This document shows positions 54,487 through 64,000 of a stretch of DNA of 64,000 nucleotides, piece after piece. Location: NCBI GenBank assembly GCA_028714315.1, contig JAQTMN010000003.1:1-64000 (forward strand), read 5' to 3'. The position numbers and the translations under genes were made by a program. A model generated the notes under the pieces. That model did no database searches, had not been told where the DNA came from, and saw only the letters and a list, made by a program, of their open reading frames with translations. The stretch's first letter is position 1. Every line of letters starts with the position of its first letter. Source of the DNA: Sulfuricella sp. (lineage in GTDB: Bacteria; Pseudomonadota; Gammaproteobacteria; Burkholderiales; Sulfuricellaceae).

Positions 54487-54534
54487 GTTTAACTCATATA
54501 ATGAACAACATTTTGTTGATTACATGAGTTAAAC
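54487..54534. promoter_or_regulatory. Perfect inverted repeat upstream of the AAA15 ATPase gene
   Basis: GTTTAACTCAT (54487-54497) and ATGAGTTAAAC (54524-54534) form a perfect 11 bp inverted repeat, and the spacer holds another, CAAC-ATTTT-GTTG. It ends 9 bp before the ATG at 54544, with the GAGGAA ribosome site just outside it. It could be an operator or an RNA hairpin controlling the ATPase gene. Confidence 0.6.
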
Positions 54535-54543
54535 GAGGAATCC

Positions 54544-55722
54544 ATGCTTCATAGCTATGCGTTCTCCAATTTCCAATCTTTTCGGAATCGGGTTGAGGTT
54601 GACCTGATGCTGAGCCGCAAGGTGGTACCGACCCATTGGATGGCCGAGTCGTCTACGGGCGAGCGGGTATCCAAGCTGATGGCCGTCGTCGGCCCGAACG
54701 GCAGCGGCAAGACTGCTTTGCTCAAGCCCATGGCTTTTTTGAGCTGGTTCGTCGGCCAGTCGTTCCAGAACCAGCCGGGCGCGGGAATTCCGCTCACGCC
54801 GCATTTCGCGGCGCCGGGCGAGCCGAGCGGATTCGAGTGCATGCTGGATTTCGACGGCATGCTGTGGCGCTACGTGCTGCGCTGCACGCCGGAGCGGGTG
54901 CTGCACGAGGCGCTTTACCGGAAGCGGGAGCGGTTCGGCTATGTCTTCGTGCGCGATTGGGACGCCGCCGCCAATGCCTATGTGGTGAAGCAGCAGGATT
55001 TCGGCCTCGCGGCATCGGAGGCGCGCAAGGTGCGCCCGAATGTTTCTCTGGTTTCATGGGCGGCCCAGTTCGGCGTGCCGCTGGCGATGCGCGCCGCCGC
55101 GCTGGGCGTGATCACCAACGTCAACGTGCTTGGCCGGATGCCGATGGGCGATCAGGTGGTGTTGTCGGCTGCGCAGCATTTCTCGGCTTATCCCGATCAG
55201 CATGAGCGGATGAATCGGTTGCTCTCGGCGTGGGATTTGGGTCTGTCCGGTGTCGAGTTGCTTGAGATGCCGGCCAATTCGCAGGAACCTGGCCAGAAAA
55301 TATGGATGCCATTCGGCAAGCACCGAAGCCGGGAGGCCGAGTACAGCTTGCCGTTTGCCTTTGAATCCAGCGGCACGCAGGGCGCTTTCGTGTTATTGTC
55401 GCGCCTGCTGCAAGCGCTGGAAATGGGCGGCCTCGCGGTCATAGACGAGTTCGAGAATGACCTGCACCCGCACATGCTGGAACCGATCCTCGATCTGTTT
55501 GCCAACCCCGACACGAATCCCCGCAACGCCCAGTTGATTTTCACTTGTCATGCCATCGAGGTTCTGAATCTGGTGAACAAGTCGCAGGTGATGCTGGTAC
55601 AGAAGGATGAGAACTGCGAAAGTTCCGCCTGCCGGCTCGATGCGGTTGCCGGCATCCGTAGCGACGACAATTACTACGCCAAATACATGGCCGGTGCTTA
55701 TGGCGCCATTCCCAACCTGTAA
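54544..55722 (+). CDS. AAA15-family ATPase (RloA/AbiLi-like)
   Basis: A 392-residue ABC/OLD-like AAA ATPase of the AAA15 (COG1106-like) group. It opens MLHSYAFSNFQSFRN, a hallmark of this family. Walker A is GPNGSGKT (residues 50-57), an ESSGTQGAF signature-like motif lies near residue 280, and Walker B is LAVIDEFENDLHPHM near residue 300, followed by LIFTCHAIEVLN. Such ATPases pair with a TOPRIM protein in RloA-RloB and AbiL abortive-infection pairs, and also in PARIS. RloA and RloB were named for linkage to type I restriction genes, as here. Intact frame and consistent with a functional defence gene. Confidence 0.84.
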   Translation: MLHSYAFSNFQSFRNRVEVDLMLSRKVVPTHWMAESSTGERVSKLMAVVGPNGSGKTALLKPMAFLSWFVGQSFQNQPGAGIPLTPHFAAPGEPSGFECMLDFDGMLWRYVLRCTPERVLHEALYRKRERFGYVFVRDWDAAANAYVVKQQDFGLAASEARKVRPNVSLVSWAAQFGVPLAMRAAALGVITNVNVLGRMPMGDQVVLSAAQHFSAYPDQHERMNRLLSAWDLGLSGVELLEMPANSQEPGQKIWMPFGKHRSREAEYSLPFAFESSGTQGAFVLLSRLLQALEMGGLAVIDEFENDLHPHMLEPILDLFANPDTNPRNAQLIFTCHAIEVLNLVNKSQVMLVQKDENCESSACRLDAVAGIRSDDNYYAKYMAGAYGAIPNL

Positions 55723-55734
55723 GCGGTACGTGCC

Positions 55735-56229
55735 ATGGTGAAATGGGCAACGCGAAAAACCCTTTTGATTGTCGGCGAGGGCTACGATGAGGTGGCTTTT
55801 TTGAACCACATCAAGCAGTTTCCGGGTGTCTGTGGCCAGGGGGTGCAAATTACCATCAAGAATGCGCGCGGAAAGGGCGCATTGGGCGTCATCGATTGGA
55901 CGACAAAGCAAATCGCCAACGTGGCCTACGATAAGGTGGCCGTCTTACTGGACACCGATACGGACTGGACACCCAAGGTGGCCAAGCTGGCGAAAACCGG
56001 CGGGATACAGGTATTGACCTCCGAGCCATGCCTGGAAGCCCTGCTGTTGAGAGTGCTCGGCCAGATACCGGGGGAATCGAAAGATTTGAAAAAGCAGTTC
56101 GCCCCGTTCGCCAAAAATAATGCCACGCGGACCGAGAACTATGCGGATAATTTTAGCAGGCCGGTTCTGGCTAAAGCACGCGCCTATGAACCGACAATCG
56201 ACGCTCTGTTGAAACTGTTCGGCATTTGA
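55735..56229 (+). CDS. TOPRIM-domain protein (RloB/AbiLii-like)
   Basis: A 164-residue protein immediately downstream of the ATPase (12 nt gap). TOPRIM signature residues are visible: LLIVGEGYDEVAFLNHIK (Glu15, Glu19) and VAVLLDTDTDW (Asp73, Asp75, Asp77). The C-terminal EPCLEALLLRVLG and KKQFAPFAKNNATRTENYAD match the RloB-like pattern. It probably acts as the nuclease effector released by the ATPase sensor. It is short for the family. The AriB effector of PARIS is longer, so RloB/AbiLii is the better assignment. Confidence 0.75.
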   Translation: MVKWATRKTLLIVGEGYDEVAFLNHIKQFPGVCGQGVQITIKNARGKGALGVIDWTTKQIANVAYDKVAVLLDTDTDWTPKVAKLAKTGGIQVLTSEPCLEALLLRVLGQIPGESKDLKKQFAPFAKNNATRTENYADNFSRPVLAKARAYEPTIDALLKLFGI

Positions 56230-56268
56230 GTCGATACGCTTTATCCAACAACCGATTGCCGACTTGCC

Positions 56269-57297
56269 ATGAAAACCAGCGATTTCGATTTCGACCTTCC
56301 TCCCGACCTGATTGCCCAGACTCCCGCTCCGGAGCGCCGCCAGAGCCGCCTGCTCTGCCTTGATGGCGCCGGCGGCGCGCTGGAAGACCGCCAATTCGCC
56401 GAGTTGCCCCAATTTCTCCGGGCCGGCGACGTGCTGGTGTTCAACGACACCAGGGTGATCAAGGCGCGGCTGTTCGGGATGAAAGACAGCGGCGGCAAGC
56501 TGGAGGTGCTGGTGGAGCGGGTGCTCGATGCGCATCATGCGCTCGCCCACATCCGCGCCAGCCACGCGCCCAAGCCGGGTTCCGGGCTGTTGCTGGCGGG
56601 CAGGGTGGCGGTGACGGTGGAGGAGCGGCAGGGCGAGCTTTATCGCCTGCGCTTTGCCGGGGAAACGCCGCTGCTGGAGCTGCTGGAGCAGTATGGCAGC
56701 CTGCCGTTGCCGCCCTACATCACCCATGCTCCGGAAGCCTTGGACGAGACCCGCTACCAGACGGTCTATGCGCGCGAACCCGGCGCCGTTGCCGCGCCGA
56801 CGGCGGGATTGCATTTCGATCCGGCGATGCTCGCCGCACTCGAAGGCATGGGCGTAAAAACCGCCTACGTCACGCTCCACGTCGGCGCCGGCACGTTTCA
56901 GCCGGTGCGGGTGGAGACGATCGCCGAGCACCACATGCACAGCGAGTGCTATACCGTGCCGCAGCGCACGGTAGATTTGATCCGCCAAGCCAAGGCGGCC
57001 GGCGGGCGGGTGGTGGCGGTAGGTACGACCTCCCTGCGCGCGCTCGAATCCGCCGCGGCCGGCGGCGAGCTGGCGGCGGGCAGCGGCGACACCAACATCT
57101 TCATTTTTCCCGGCTACCGCTTCCGGGTGGTCGAGCGCCTGCTCACCAATTTCCACCTGCCCAAGTCCACGCTGCTGATGCTGGTATCGGCGTTCGGCGG
57201 CATGGAGAATATCCGCCGTGCCTATCGCCACGCGGTGGCGGAGCGTTACCGGTTCTTCAGCTATGGCGATGCGATGCTGATAGAGAGGCAGTGCTGA
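56269..57297 (+). CDS. queA: tRNA preQ1(34) S-adenosylmethionine ribosyltransferase-isomerase
   Basis: A 342-residue QueA, which builds epoxyqueuosine on tRNA from preQ1 and the ribosyl part of SAM. It starts [50 protein letters not shown] and [11 protein letters not shown] are family motifs. tgt, the preceding pathway step, is encoded 1.8 kb downstream. Length is standard. Confidence 0.96.
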   Translation: MKTSDFDFDLPPDLIAQTPAPERRQSRLLCLDGAGGALEDRQFAELPQFLRAGDVLVFNDTRVIKARLFGMKDSGGKLEVLVERVLDAHHALAHIRASHAPKPGSGLLLAGRVAVTVEERQGELYRLRFAGETPLLELLEQYGSLPLPPYITHAPEALDETRYQTVYAREPGAVAAPTAGLHFDPAMLAALEGMGVKTAYVTLHVGAGTFQPVRVETIAEHHMHSECYTVPQRTVDLIRQAKAAGGRVVAVGTTSLRALESAAAGGELAAGSGDTNIFIFPGYRFRVVERLLTNFHLPKSTLLMLVSAFGGMENIRRAYRHAVAERYRFFSYGDAMLIERQC

Positions 57298-57338
57298 GTG
57301 CTGAAAAACTCTTTCAACCGCAGATAAACGCAGTAAGC

Positions 57339-57425
57339 GTAGCCCGTATGGAGCGTAGCGGAATGCGGGATGGGTCGTGGCATCGAGATGCAACCCCGGA
57401 TTTCACGTTGTTCCATCCGGGCTAT
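57339..57425. repeat. Inverted repeat family G
   Basis: GTAGCCCGTATGGAGCGTAG and TTCCATCCGGGCTA arms. In front of it, AACCGCAGATAAACGCAGTA resembles the left arm of the pcnB-folK repeat. The 200 bp between queA and the NfeD gene holds nothing else recognisable. Confidence 0.8.
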
Positions 57426-57499
57426 TGTGCCGGTGCCGAGTAAAATCGCATTCGGGACTTATCTGTTAAGATTGGGCCAACAAAAAAAGGGAACAACAA

Positions 57500-57913
57500 A
57501 TGGCACCCTACGTTTACTGGTTTCTGCTGGCCTTGGGTTTGCTGGCGCTGGAGATGGCGACCGGCACGTTTTACCTGTTGATGCTGTCGATTGCCTTGTC
57601 TCTCGGCGGCATTGCGGCGTTGCTGGGTTTGGGCGTGCCGGCGCAGCTCATCTTGAGTGCCGTAGCCGGCGTTGCCGGCATCGCGATTTTGCGGCGTTCG
57701 AAGGGCGCCCGCCCGGCCCGGCCCGACAGCCAGAGCCTGGACATCGGTCAACCGGTGCAGGTTGTGGCCTGGCGCGAAAACGGCTCGGCGCGGGTGAATT
57801 ACCGCGGCGCGGAATGGGACGCCGAACTTGCGTCAGCCGACACGCCGCGTGAAGGGCCGCTTTACATCAAGGCCATGCGCAGTTCCATGCTGATTCTGAC
57901 CCATCGTAAATGA
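57500..57913 (+). CDS. NfeD-family membrane protein
   Basis: A 137-residue protein with two or three transmembrane helices (YVYWFLLALGLLALEMATGT, LLMLSIALSLGGIAALLGLG) followed by an OB-fold domain (LDIGQPVQVVAWRENGSARV and YRGAEWDAELA). NfeD partners accompany SPFH proteins; the SPFH gene follows 96 bp downstream. The short form (NfeD1b) lacks the protease domain. ATG at 57500 after AAAGGGAA. Confidence 0.86.
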   Translation: MAPYVYWFLLALGLLALEMATGTFYLLMLSIALSLGGIAALLGLGVPAQLILSAVAGVAGIAILRRSKGARPARPDSQSLDIGQPVQVVAWRENGSARVNYRGAEWDAELASADTPREGPLYIKAMRSSMLILTHRK

Positions 57914-57997
57914 GTTTTCAGTCGTCAGTCGAACCCAACGCGACGAACTGGCCGTTACTGACAACTGACCACTGAAAACTCAAAACTGAACACTCAA
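57914..57997. repeat. Inverted repeat family J
   Basis: GTTTTCAGTCGTCAGT at the left and ACTGACAACTGACCACTGAA and ACTGAACACT at the right, the same family as 11472-11550. It fills the gap between the NfeD and SPFH genes. Confidence 0.75.
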
Positions 57998-58009
57998 AAG
58001 GAGGTTCTC

Positions 58010-58915
58010 ATGGAAATCGGACTTTTCATCCTGCTCGCGGCGGTGGTTTTCATCGTGCAGGCGCTCAAGGTCGTTCCCCAGCAGCATGCCTGGGTGGTCG
58101 AACGGCTGGGGCGCTTTCATGGCGTGCTGCAGCCCGGCCTCAATATTGTCGTGCCGTTCATCGACCGGGTCGCCTACCGGCACATCCTCAAGGAAGTGCC
58201 GCTCGACGTACCGAGCCAGATCTGCATCACCCGGGATAACACCCAGCTCCAGGTGGACGGCATTCTCTATTTCCAGGTGACCGATCCGCAACGGGCGTCC
58301 TACGGCACCAGCGACTACGTCCTTGCCATCACGCAACTGGCGCAGACCACGCTGCGTTCGGTGATCGGCAAGATGGAGCTGGACAAGACCTTCGAGGAGC
58401 GCGACGACATCAACCGCGCGGTGGTTGCGGCGCTGGACGAGGCGGCTTCGAGCTGGGGCGTGAAGGTGCTGCGTTACGAGATCAAGGATTTGACCCCGCC
58501 CAAGGAAATTCTTCATGCCATGCAGGCGCAGATCACCGCCGAGCGCGAAAAGCGCGCTCTGATCGCCGCCTCCGAGGGGCGCAAGCAGGAGCAGATCAAC
58601 ATCGCCGCCGGGCAACGCGAGGCGTCCATCCAGCGCTCGGAAGGCGAGAAGCAGGCGGCGATCAACCAGGCTCAGGGCGAGGCCGAAGCGATCAAGGCGG
58701 TGGCCGACGCCAATGCCCAGGCGATCCGCAAGGTGGCCGAGGCGATCGAAGCGCCCGGCGGCATGAACGCGGTCAACCTCAAGGTTGCCGAGAAATACGT
58801 GGAAGCTTTCGCCGGCGTGGCCAAGGAAGGCAACACCTTGATCCTGCCGGGCAACATGGCCGAGATGGGAACCATGGTCGCCGCGGCGATGAGTATCATG
58901 AAGACGCAGAAATAA
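58010..58915 (+). CDS. SPFH/stomatin-family membrane protein (QmcA-like)
   Basis: A 301-residue protein with an N-terminal membrane helix (LFILLAAVVFIVQALKVVP) and an SPFH domain: QHAWVVERLGRFHGVLQPGL, VPFIDRVAYRH and LRSVIGKMELDKTFEERDDI. A coiled-coil C-terminal region (REKRALIAASEGRKQEQINI) mediates oligomerisation. With NfeD it is thought to organise membrane microdomains or regulate proteolysis. The ATG at 58010 has AAAGGAGG upstream. Confidence 0.9.
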   Translation: MEIGLFILLAAVVFIVQALKVVPQQHAWVVERLGRFHGVLQPGLNIVVPFIDRVAYRHILKEVPLDVPSQICITRDNTQLQVDGILYFQVTDPQRASYGTSDYVLAITQLAQTTLRSVIGKMELDKTFEERDDINRAVVAALDEAASSWGVKVLRYEIKDLTPPKEILHAMQAQITAEREKRALIAASEGRKQEQINIAAGQREASIQRSEGEKQAAINQAQGEAEAIKAVADANAQAIRKVAEAIEAPGGMNAVNLKVAEKYVEAFAGVAKEGNTLILPGNMAEMGTMVAAAMSIMKTQK

Positions 58916-58924
58916 AAAGTCATT

Positions 58925-60158
<1,234 letters not shown>

Positions 60159-60247
60159 ACGTGCTGTTTCATTATTTGGCACGGCGATACGCCGTGACCG
60201 TTGGCATGTTAGAATGCGCCGTCAATTTTTCATGATGGAGAACCGAT

Positions 60248-60574
60248 ATGCTATTTAGCCTCGCACACGCCGCCGACGGCGCGCCGGCCGACCCGATGAG
60301 CGGCCTGACGCAGTTCCTGCCCCTGATCGTGATTTTCGTGCTGTTCTACTTCATGATGATCCGGCCGCAGATGAAGCGTGCCAAGGAACAGAAGAACATG
60401 ATCGACTCGCTGCAGAAGGGTGACGAAGTGGTCACCGCCGGCGGCGAACTGGGCAAGGTGGTGAAAGTGAGTGAAGCCTATATCGGCCTGGAAGTCGCCG
60501 ACGGCGTGGTGATCAACGTGCAGAAATCGGCCGTTACCACTTTGCTGCCGAAGGGTACGATCAAAGGCATTTGA
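60248..60574 (+). CDS. yajC: Preprotein translocase subunit YajC
   Basis: A 108-residue single-span protein: helix FLPLIVIFVLFYFMMIRPQM and a cytosolic beta domain with DEVVTAGGELGKVVKV. It associates with SecDF-YidC. The ATG at 60248 follows GATGGAG. Its position before secD is universal in this group. Confidence 0.95.
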   Translation: MLFSLAHAADGAPADPMSGLTQFLPLIVIFVLFYFMMIRPQMKRAKEQKNMIDSLQKGDEVVTAGGELGKVVKVSEAYIGLEVADGVVINVQKSAVTTLLPKGTIKGI

Positions 60575-60614
60575 GCGAGTGGCTTTCAATGTAGGGCCGA
60601 ATTTATTTGGGTCA

Positions 60615-60636
60615 GTGCGAATGAATTCGCACCTAC
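60615..60636. repeat. Palindromic repeat family F
   Basis: A copy of gtgcgaatgaattcgcac plus ctac in the 91 bp gap between yajC and secD, 29 bp before secD. Confidence 0.85.
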
Positions 60637-60665
60637 ATCAGGATTCATACATCTAAGGTTGTGCA

Positions 60666-62483
60666 ATGAACCGTTACCCCCTCTGGAAATATCTCGTCAT
60701 CGCCGCGGCGATCCTGTTCGGCCTGATCTACACCCTGCCCAATTTCTTTGGCGAATCGCCCGCAGTACAGGTTTCGCCGCTGCGAGGCATGACCAAGGTG
60801 GATCAGTCGCTGCTGAACCAGGTCGAGGATACGCTGAAGAAAAACAATCTCGCCGACCAGGGCATTTCGTTCGACAGCACCGGGGTGAAGGCGCGCTTTG
60901 CCGACACCGACACCCAGATCAAGGCCAAGGACCTGCTCCAGACCCAGCTGGGCGAAAATTTCGTGGTGGCGCTCAACCTGCTTCCGAGTTCGCCTAAGTG
61001 GTTGTCCAGCTTGGGCGCGCTGCCGATGTATCTCGGCCTGGACTTGCGCGGCGGCGTGCATTTCCTGCTGCAGGTGGACATGAAAGGCGCCATTACCAAG
61101 TCGCTCGAAAGCCACGTGGGCGACATCCGCACCACGCTGCGCGAGAAGAAAATCGCTTATGCCGGGGTCTCGCGCCAGGACCAGGCGGTGGAGGTCAAAT
61201 TCCGCGACGCCGATTCGCGCGCCAAGGCGGAGGAGGAATTGCAGAAGACCTCGCCGGACCTGCTGTTGAAAGACTTGGATGAGGGGGCCGAATTCAAGCT
61301 GCTCGGCACGCTCAAGCTCGAAGCGCAGAAGCGCATCCAGGAATTCGCCCTGCAACAGAACATCACCACCCTCAGGAACCGCATCAACGAGCTCGGCGTG
61401 GCCGAGCCGATCATCCAGCAGCAGGGCATCGACCGGGTCGTGGTGCAGTTGCCCGGCGTGCAGGACACCGCCAAGGCGAAGGATATTCTCGGCCGCACCG
61501 CCACCCTGGAAATCCGCATGGTGGATGAGGAACACGACGTGGTTTCAGCCGTCCAGACCGGCCAGATTCCGTTCGGCGACGAGCTCTACACCGAGCGCAA
61601 GGGCGCGCCCCTGCTGGTGAAGAAAGGCGTGGTGCTGACCGGCGACTACATCAGCGACGCCCAGCCCGGCTTCGAAGGCCAGAGCGGCGAACCGGCCGTG
61701 CACATCACGCTGAACGGCAGCGGCGCGCGCATCTTCAAGCAGGTGACGCGCGAGAACGTGGGCAAGCGCATGGCGATCCTGCTGATCGAAAAAGGCAAGG
61801 GCGAGGTCATCACCGCACCGGTGATCCGCGAAGAAATCGGCGGCGGCCGGGTGCAGATTTCCGGCCGCATGACCACCGCCGAGGCCAGCGACACCGCGCT
61901 GTTGCTGCGCGCCGGCGCCCTCGCCGCGCCGATGGACATCATCGAGGAGCGAACCGTCGGCCCGAGCATGGGCGCGGAGAACATCGCCAAGGGCTTCAAT
62001 TCGAACATCTACGGTTTCATCGCGATTTCGGTGTTCATGATTTTCTACTACCGCTTCTTCGGGCTGATCTCGACCACCTCGCTGGCCGTCAACGTCCTGC
62101 TGCTGGTCGGCCTGCTGTCGCTGCTGCAAGCCACGCTGACCCTGCCCGGCATGGCGGGCATCGCGCTCACGGTGGGCATGGCGATCGACGCCAACGTGCT
62201 GATCAACGAGCGCATCCGCGAGGAAATCCGCAATGGCGCATCGCCTCATGCGGCGATTCATGCCGGTTACGAGCGTGCGTTCGCCACCATTCTCGACTCC
62301 AACGTCACTACCTTCATCGCCGGCGTGGCCCTGTTCTGGCTCGGTTCCGGCCCGGTGCGCGGCTTCGCCGTGGTGCTGTGCCTCGGCATCCTGACTTCGA
62401 TGTTCAGTGCCGTGCTGGTGTCGCGCGGGATCGTTAATTTGACATACGGACGCAAGGCCAGGCTGGAGAAGGTTTCGATCTAA
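60666..62483 (+). CDS. secD: Protein translocase subunit SecD
   Basis: A 605-residue SecD. An N-terminal helix (YLVIAAAILFGLIYTLPNFF) is followed by the large periplasmic P1 domain, which includes LGLDLRGGVHFLLQVD, and five C-terminal helices with MAGIALTVGMAIDANVLINE (the conserved proton-path region). It uses the proton motive force to pull proteins through SecYEG. Start ATG at 60666. Confidence 0.96.
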   Translation: MNRYPLWKYLVIAAAILFGLIYTLPNFFGESPAVQVSPLRGMTKVDQSLLNQVEDTLKKNNLADQGISFDSTGVKARFADTDTQIKAKDLLQTQLGENFVVALNLLPSSPKWLSSLGALPMYLGLDLRGGVHFLLQVDMKGAITKSLESHVGDIRTTLREKKIAYAGVSRQDQAVEVKFRDADSRAKAEEELQKTSPDLLLKDLDEGAEFKLLGTLKLEAQKRIQEFALQQNITTLRNRINELGVAEPIIQQQGIDRVVVQLPGVQDTAKAKDILGRTATLEIRMVDEEHDVVSAVQTGQIPFGDELYTERKGAPLLVKKGVVLTGDYISDAQPGFEGQSGEPAVHITLNGSGARIFKQVTRENVGKRMAILLIEKGKGEVITAPVIREEIGGGRVQISGRMTTAEASDTALLLRAGALAAPMDIIEERTVGPSMGAENIAKGFNSNIYGFIAISVFMIFYYRFFGLISTTSLAVNVLLLVGLLSLLQATLTLPGMAGIALTVGMAIDANVLINERIREEIRNGASPHAAIHAGYERAFATILDSNVTTFIAGVALFWLGSGPVRGFAVVLCLGILTSMFSAVLVSRGIVNLTYGRKARLEKVSI

Positions 62484-62491
62484 ACAAGCGC

Positions 62492-62732
62492 CCTTTCGCG
62501 TTCGCTCCCTCGCCCGCTTGCGGGAGAGGGTTGGGGAGAGGGCAAAACAAGCGCCCTTTCACGTTCGCTCCCTCGCCCGCTTGCGGGATAACCAGCGACT
62601 TGGCGGCTGTGCCGCCTAGTCGAATGGCTAGTAGTTGCATCAGAGGGTGGGGAGAGGGCAACGCCTGCAGCGATGCAAGCACCCTCATCCCCGGCCCTTC
62701 TCCCGCCTGCGGGAGAAGGGAGAAAACCAGCC
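62492..62732. repeat. Family B repeats between secD and secF
   Basis: Two direct copies of GCGCCCTTTC.CGTTCGCTCC with CTCGCCCGCTTGCGGGA. In the second, the stem is interrupted by ATAACCAGCGACTTGGCGGC through TAGTAGTTGCATCAG before GAGGGTGGGGAGAGGG. A third part has CCCTCATCCCCGGCCCTTCT with CCCGCCTGCGGGAGAAGGG. The 278 bp secD-secF gap holds no gene. Confidence 0.88.
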
Positions 62733-62761
62733 TGAGCTGTTAGAAAAACCAAGGAAACAAC

Positions 62762-63703
62762 ATGATTGAATTTTTTCACATCAAGCGCGATATCCCGTTC
62801 ATGAGCTACGCCAAGGTGACGACGATCATCTCGTTGGTGACCTTCATCGCGGCGGTCGCGGCGTTGGGCCTGAAAGGGCTCAACCTGGGCGTGGACTTCA
62901 CCGGCGGTACGGTGATGGAAGTGAGCTACAGCCAACAGGCGGACGTGCACAAGATTCGCGAAACCCTGGCCGGGGCCGGCATGCACGACGCCGCGGTGCA
63001 GAACTTCGGCACCGCGCGCGATGTCATGATCCGCCTGCCGCTCAAGGCCGAAGTCAGCACCGCCAAGCTGTCCGAACAGGTATTCCAGGCGCTGAAAGCC
63101 GCGGACAGCACCGTCACCCTGAAACGCGTCGAGTTCGTCGGCCCGCAGGTCGGCAAGGAACTGTATGAAAACGGCTCGCTCGCCCTCCTGGTGGTGTGCC
63201 TGGGCATCATGGCCTACCTTGCCATGCGCTTCGAATGGCGCTTCTCGGTGGCCGCGATCATCGCCAACATGCACGACGTGGTGATCATCCTCGGCTTCTT
63301 CGCCTTCTTCCAGTGGGAATTCTCGCTGACTGTGCTGGCTGGCGTACTGGCGGTGCTGGGCTATTCGGTCAACGAATCCGTGGTGGTGTTCGACCGGGTG
63401 CGCGAGAACTTCCGCAAGATGCGCAAGGCCTCGGTGCCGGAAGTAATCGACAATGCCATCACCCGCACCATGTCGCGCACCATCATCACCCACACCATGA
63501 CCGAACTGATGGTCCTGTCGATGCTGTTCTTCGGCGGCGAGGCGCTGTACTACTTCGCCCTGGCGCTGACCATCGGCATCGTGTTCGGCATTTACTCTTC
63601 CGTGCTGGTGGCGAGCCCGATCGTGATGTGGCTGGGCGTGTCGCGCGAGGATTTCCTCAAGCCGGAGAAGAAGGAAGGCGAAGAGGCCGAAGCGCTGCCC
63701 TGA
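62762..63703 (+). CDS. secF: Protein translocase subunit SecF
   Basis: A 313-residue SecF with six helices. It starts MIEFFHIKRDIPFMSYAKVT; LNLGVDFTGGTVMEVSYSQQ, the periplasmic domain and VLGYSVNESVVVFDRVREN are family features. It partners SecD in SecDF. It overlaps the DedA gene start (TGATG). Confidence 0.96.
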   Translation: MIEFFHIKRDIPFMSYAKVTTIISLVTFIAAVAALGLKGLNLGVDFTGGTVMEVSYSQQADVHKIRETLAGAGMHDAAVQNFGTARDVMIRLPLKAEVSTAKLSEQVFQALKAADSTVTLKRVEFVGPQVGKELYENGSLALLVVCLGIMAYLAMRFEWRFSVAAIIANMHDVVIILGFFAFFQWEFSLTVLAGVLAVLGYSVNESVVVFDRVRENFRKMRKASVPEVIDNAITRTMSRTIITHTMTELMVLSMLFFGGEALYYFALALTIGIVFGIYSSVLVASPIVMWLGVSREDFLKPEKKEGEEAEALP

Positions 63704-64000
63704 TGGAACTGCTGACCTATTTCATCGATCTGGTCCTGCACCTCGACAAGCACCTGCTGCTGCTTACGCAGGAGTACGGCGCCTGGATCTACCTGATCCT
63801 GTTCCTGATCATTTTCTGCGAAACCGGCTTGGTGGTGGCGCCCTTCCTGCCGGGTGATTCGCTGCTGTTCGTCGCCGGCGCGTTGACCGCCACCGGCGCC
63901 CTGGAACTCCAGGCGCTGGCCGGCTTGCTGATGGCCGCGTCGTTCCTCGGCGACAACACCAATTACTGGATCGGCCGTTACGTCGGGCCGAGAGTGTTCA
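63703..64000 (+). CDS. DedA-family membrane protein (partial, 3' end outside)
   Basis: The first 99 codons of a DedA/SNARE-associated family protein, missing from the ORF track because it is open at the window edge. IFCETGLVVAPFLPGDSLLF is the DedA signature, followed by the helix ALAGLLMAASFLGDNTNYW and IGRYVGPRVF. DedA proteins are undecaprenyl phosphate or lipid scramblases and flippases of the inner membrane. It overlaps the secF stop codon, so it is probably co-transcribed. Confidence 0.88.
   Translation, partial: MELLTYFIDLVLHLDKHLLLLTQEYGAWIYLILFLIIFCETGLVVAPFLPGDSLLFVAGALTATGALELQALAGLLMAASFLGDNTNYWIGRYVGPRVF

Noticed and set aside
54544-56229. PARIS (AriA/AriB) or Gabija assignment for the ATPase + TOPRIM pair
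   Set aside because: The TOPRIM protein is much shorter than AriB, and there is no UvrD-like helicase as in Gabija. RloA/RloB (AbiL) fits better, also because of the type I restriction remnants.
62492-62732. CRISPR-like direct repeats
   Set aside because: The repeats are imperfect hairpins with no regular spacer length, belong to dispersed family B, and no cas genes are present.

Overview
The window looks like a chromosomal segment of a high-GC betaproteobacterium, most likely a Nitrosomonadales-type lithotroph or its relatives (Sulfuricellaceae or Gallionellaceae would fit). This rests on gene content: CysB-type regulator, complete system I cytochrome c maturation (ccmABCDEFGHI), an alternative complex III (actABCDEF) coupled to an A2-type caa3 oxidase, and the queA-tgt-yajC-secDF block. 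No rRNA, phage integrase, transposase or CRISPR was seen, so the taxonomic placement is inference from protein style only.

Layout. 0-5.4 kb: start of a divergent gene, cysB-like regulator, CbiM-like membrane protein, HAD-IB hydrolase, BtuCD-type transporter and an exported metallo-beta-lactamase-fold protein. 5.4-11.5 kb: pcnB, folK, deoxynucleoside kinase, panB, a soluble CZB chemoreceptor, panC, panD (RNA polyadenylation, folate, nucleotide salvage, pantothenate). 11.5-18.5 kb: mostly minus-strand genes (SEC-C protein, thioredoxin-like protein, SCO1, a DUF748/AsmA-like protein, dipeptidase) plus a Spy/CpxP-like periplasmic protein. 18.5-23.3 kb: an accessory island with a BrnT-type toxin and XRE antitoxin, an AT-rich DUF262 + nucleotidyltransferase-like pair, VapBC, HEPN/MNT and TumE/TumA. 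23.3-31.1 kb: ettA, ferritin-like protein, dusC, marC, a winged-helix regulator with clustered cysteines, and recQ with a MITE-like palindrome at its stop codon. 31.4-38.9 kb: ccmABCDEFGHI. 39.5-52.1 kb: actABCDEF, a small membrane protein, SCO1, coxB, coxA, coxC, coxD. The ccm genes would supply heme attachment for the c-type cytochromes of the adjacent respiratory chain (pentaheme ActA, monoheme ActE, the CoxB cytochrome domain). 52.1-56.2 kb: an RlpA-like protein, tRNA-Leu(CAA), a decayed type I restriction locus (5'-truncated hsdM, broken hsdS) and an intact AAA15 ATPase + TOPRIM pair of RloA/RloB (AbiL-like) type. 56.2-64 kb: queA, nfeD, SPFH protein, tgt, yajC, secD, secF and the start of a DedA protein.

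The most unusual property is the density of dispersed inverted repeats. At least a dozen families occupy most intergenic gaps. Some are nested, with one hairpin inserted in the loop or stem of another. Several have entered reading frames without breaking them: PepD, ActB (twice), the CcmF C-terminus, the CcmH, ActE and BtuC N-termini, and the HsdM remnant. The best candidates for something undescribed are (i) the compact DUF262 + nucleotidyltransferase-like operon in the AT-rich island and (ii) this nested, ORF-tolerant hairpin repeat system.
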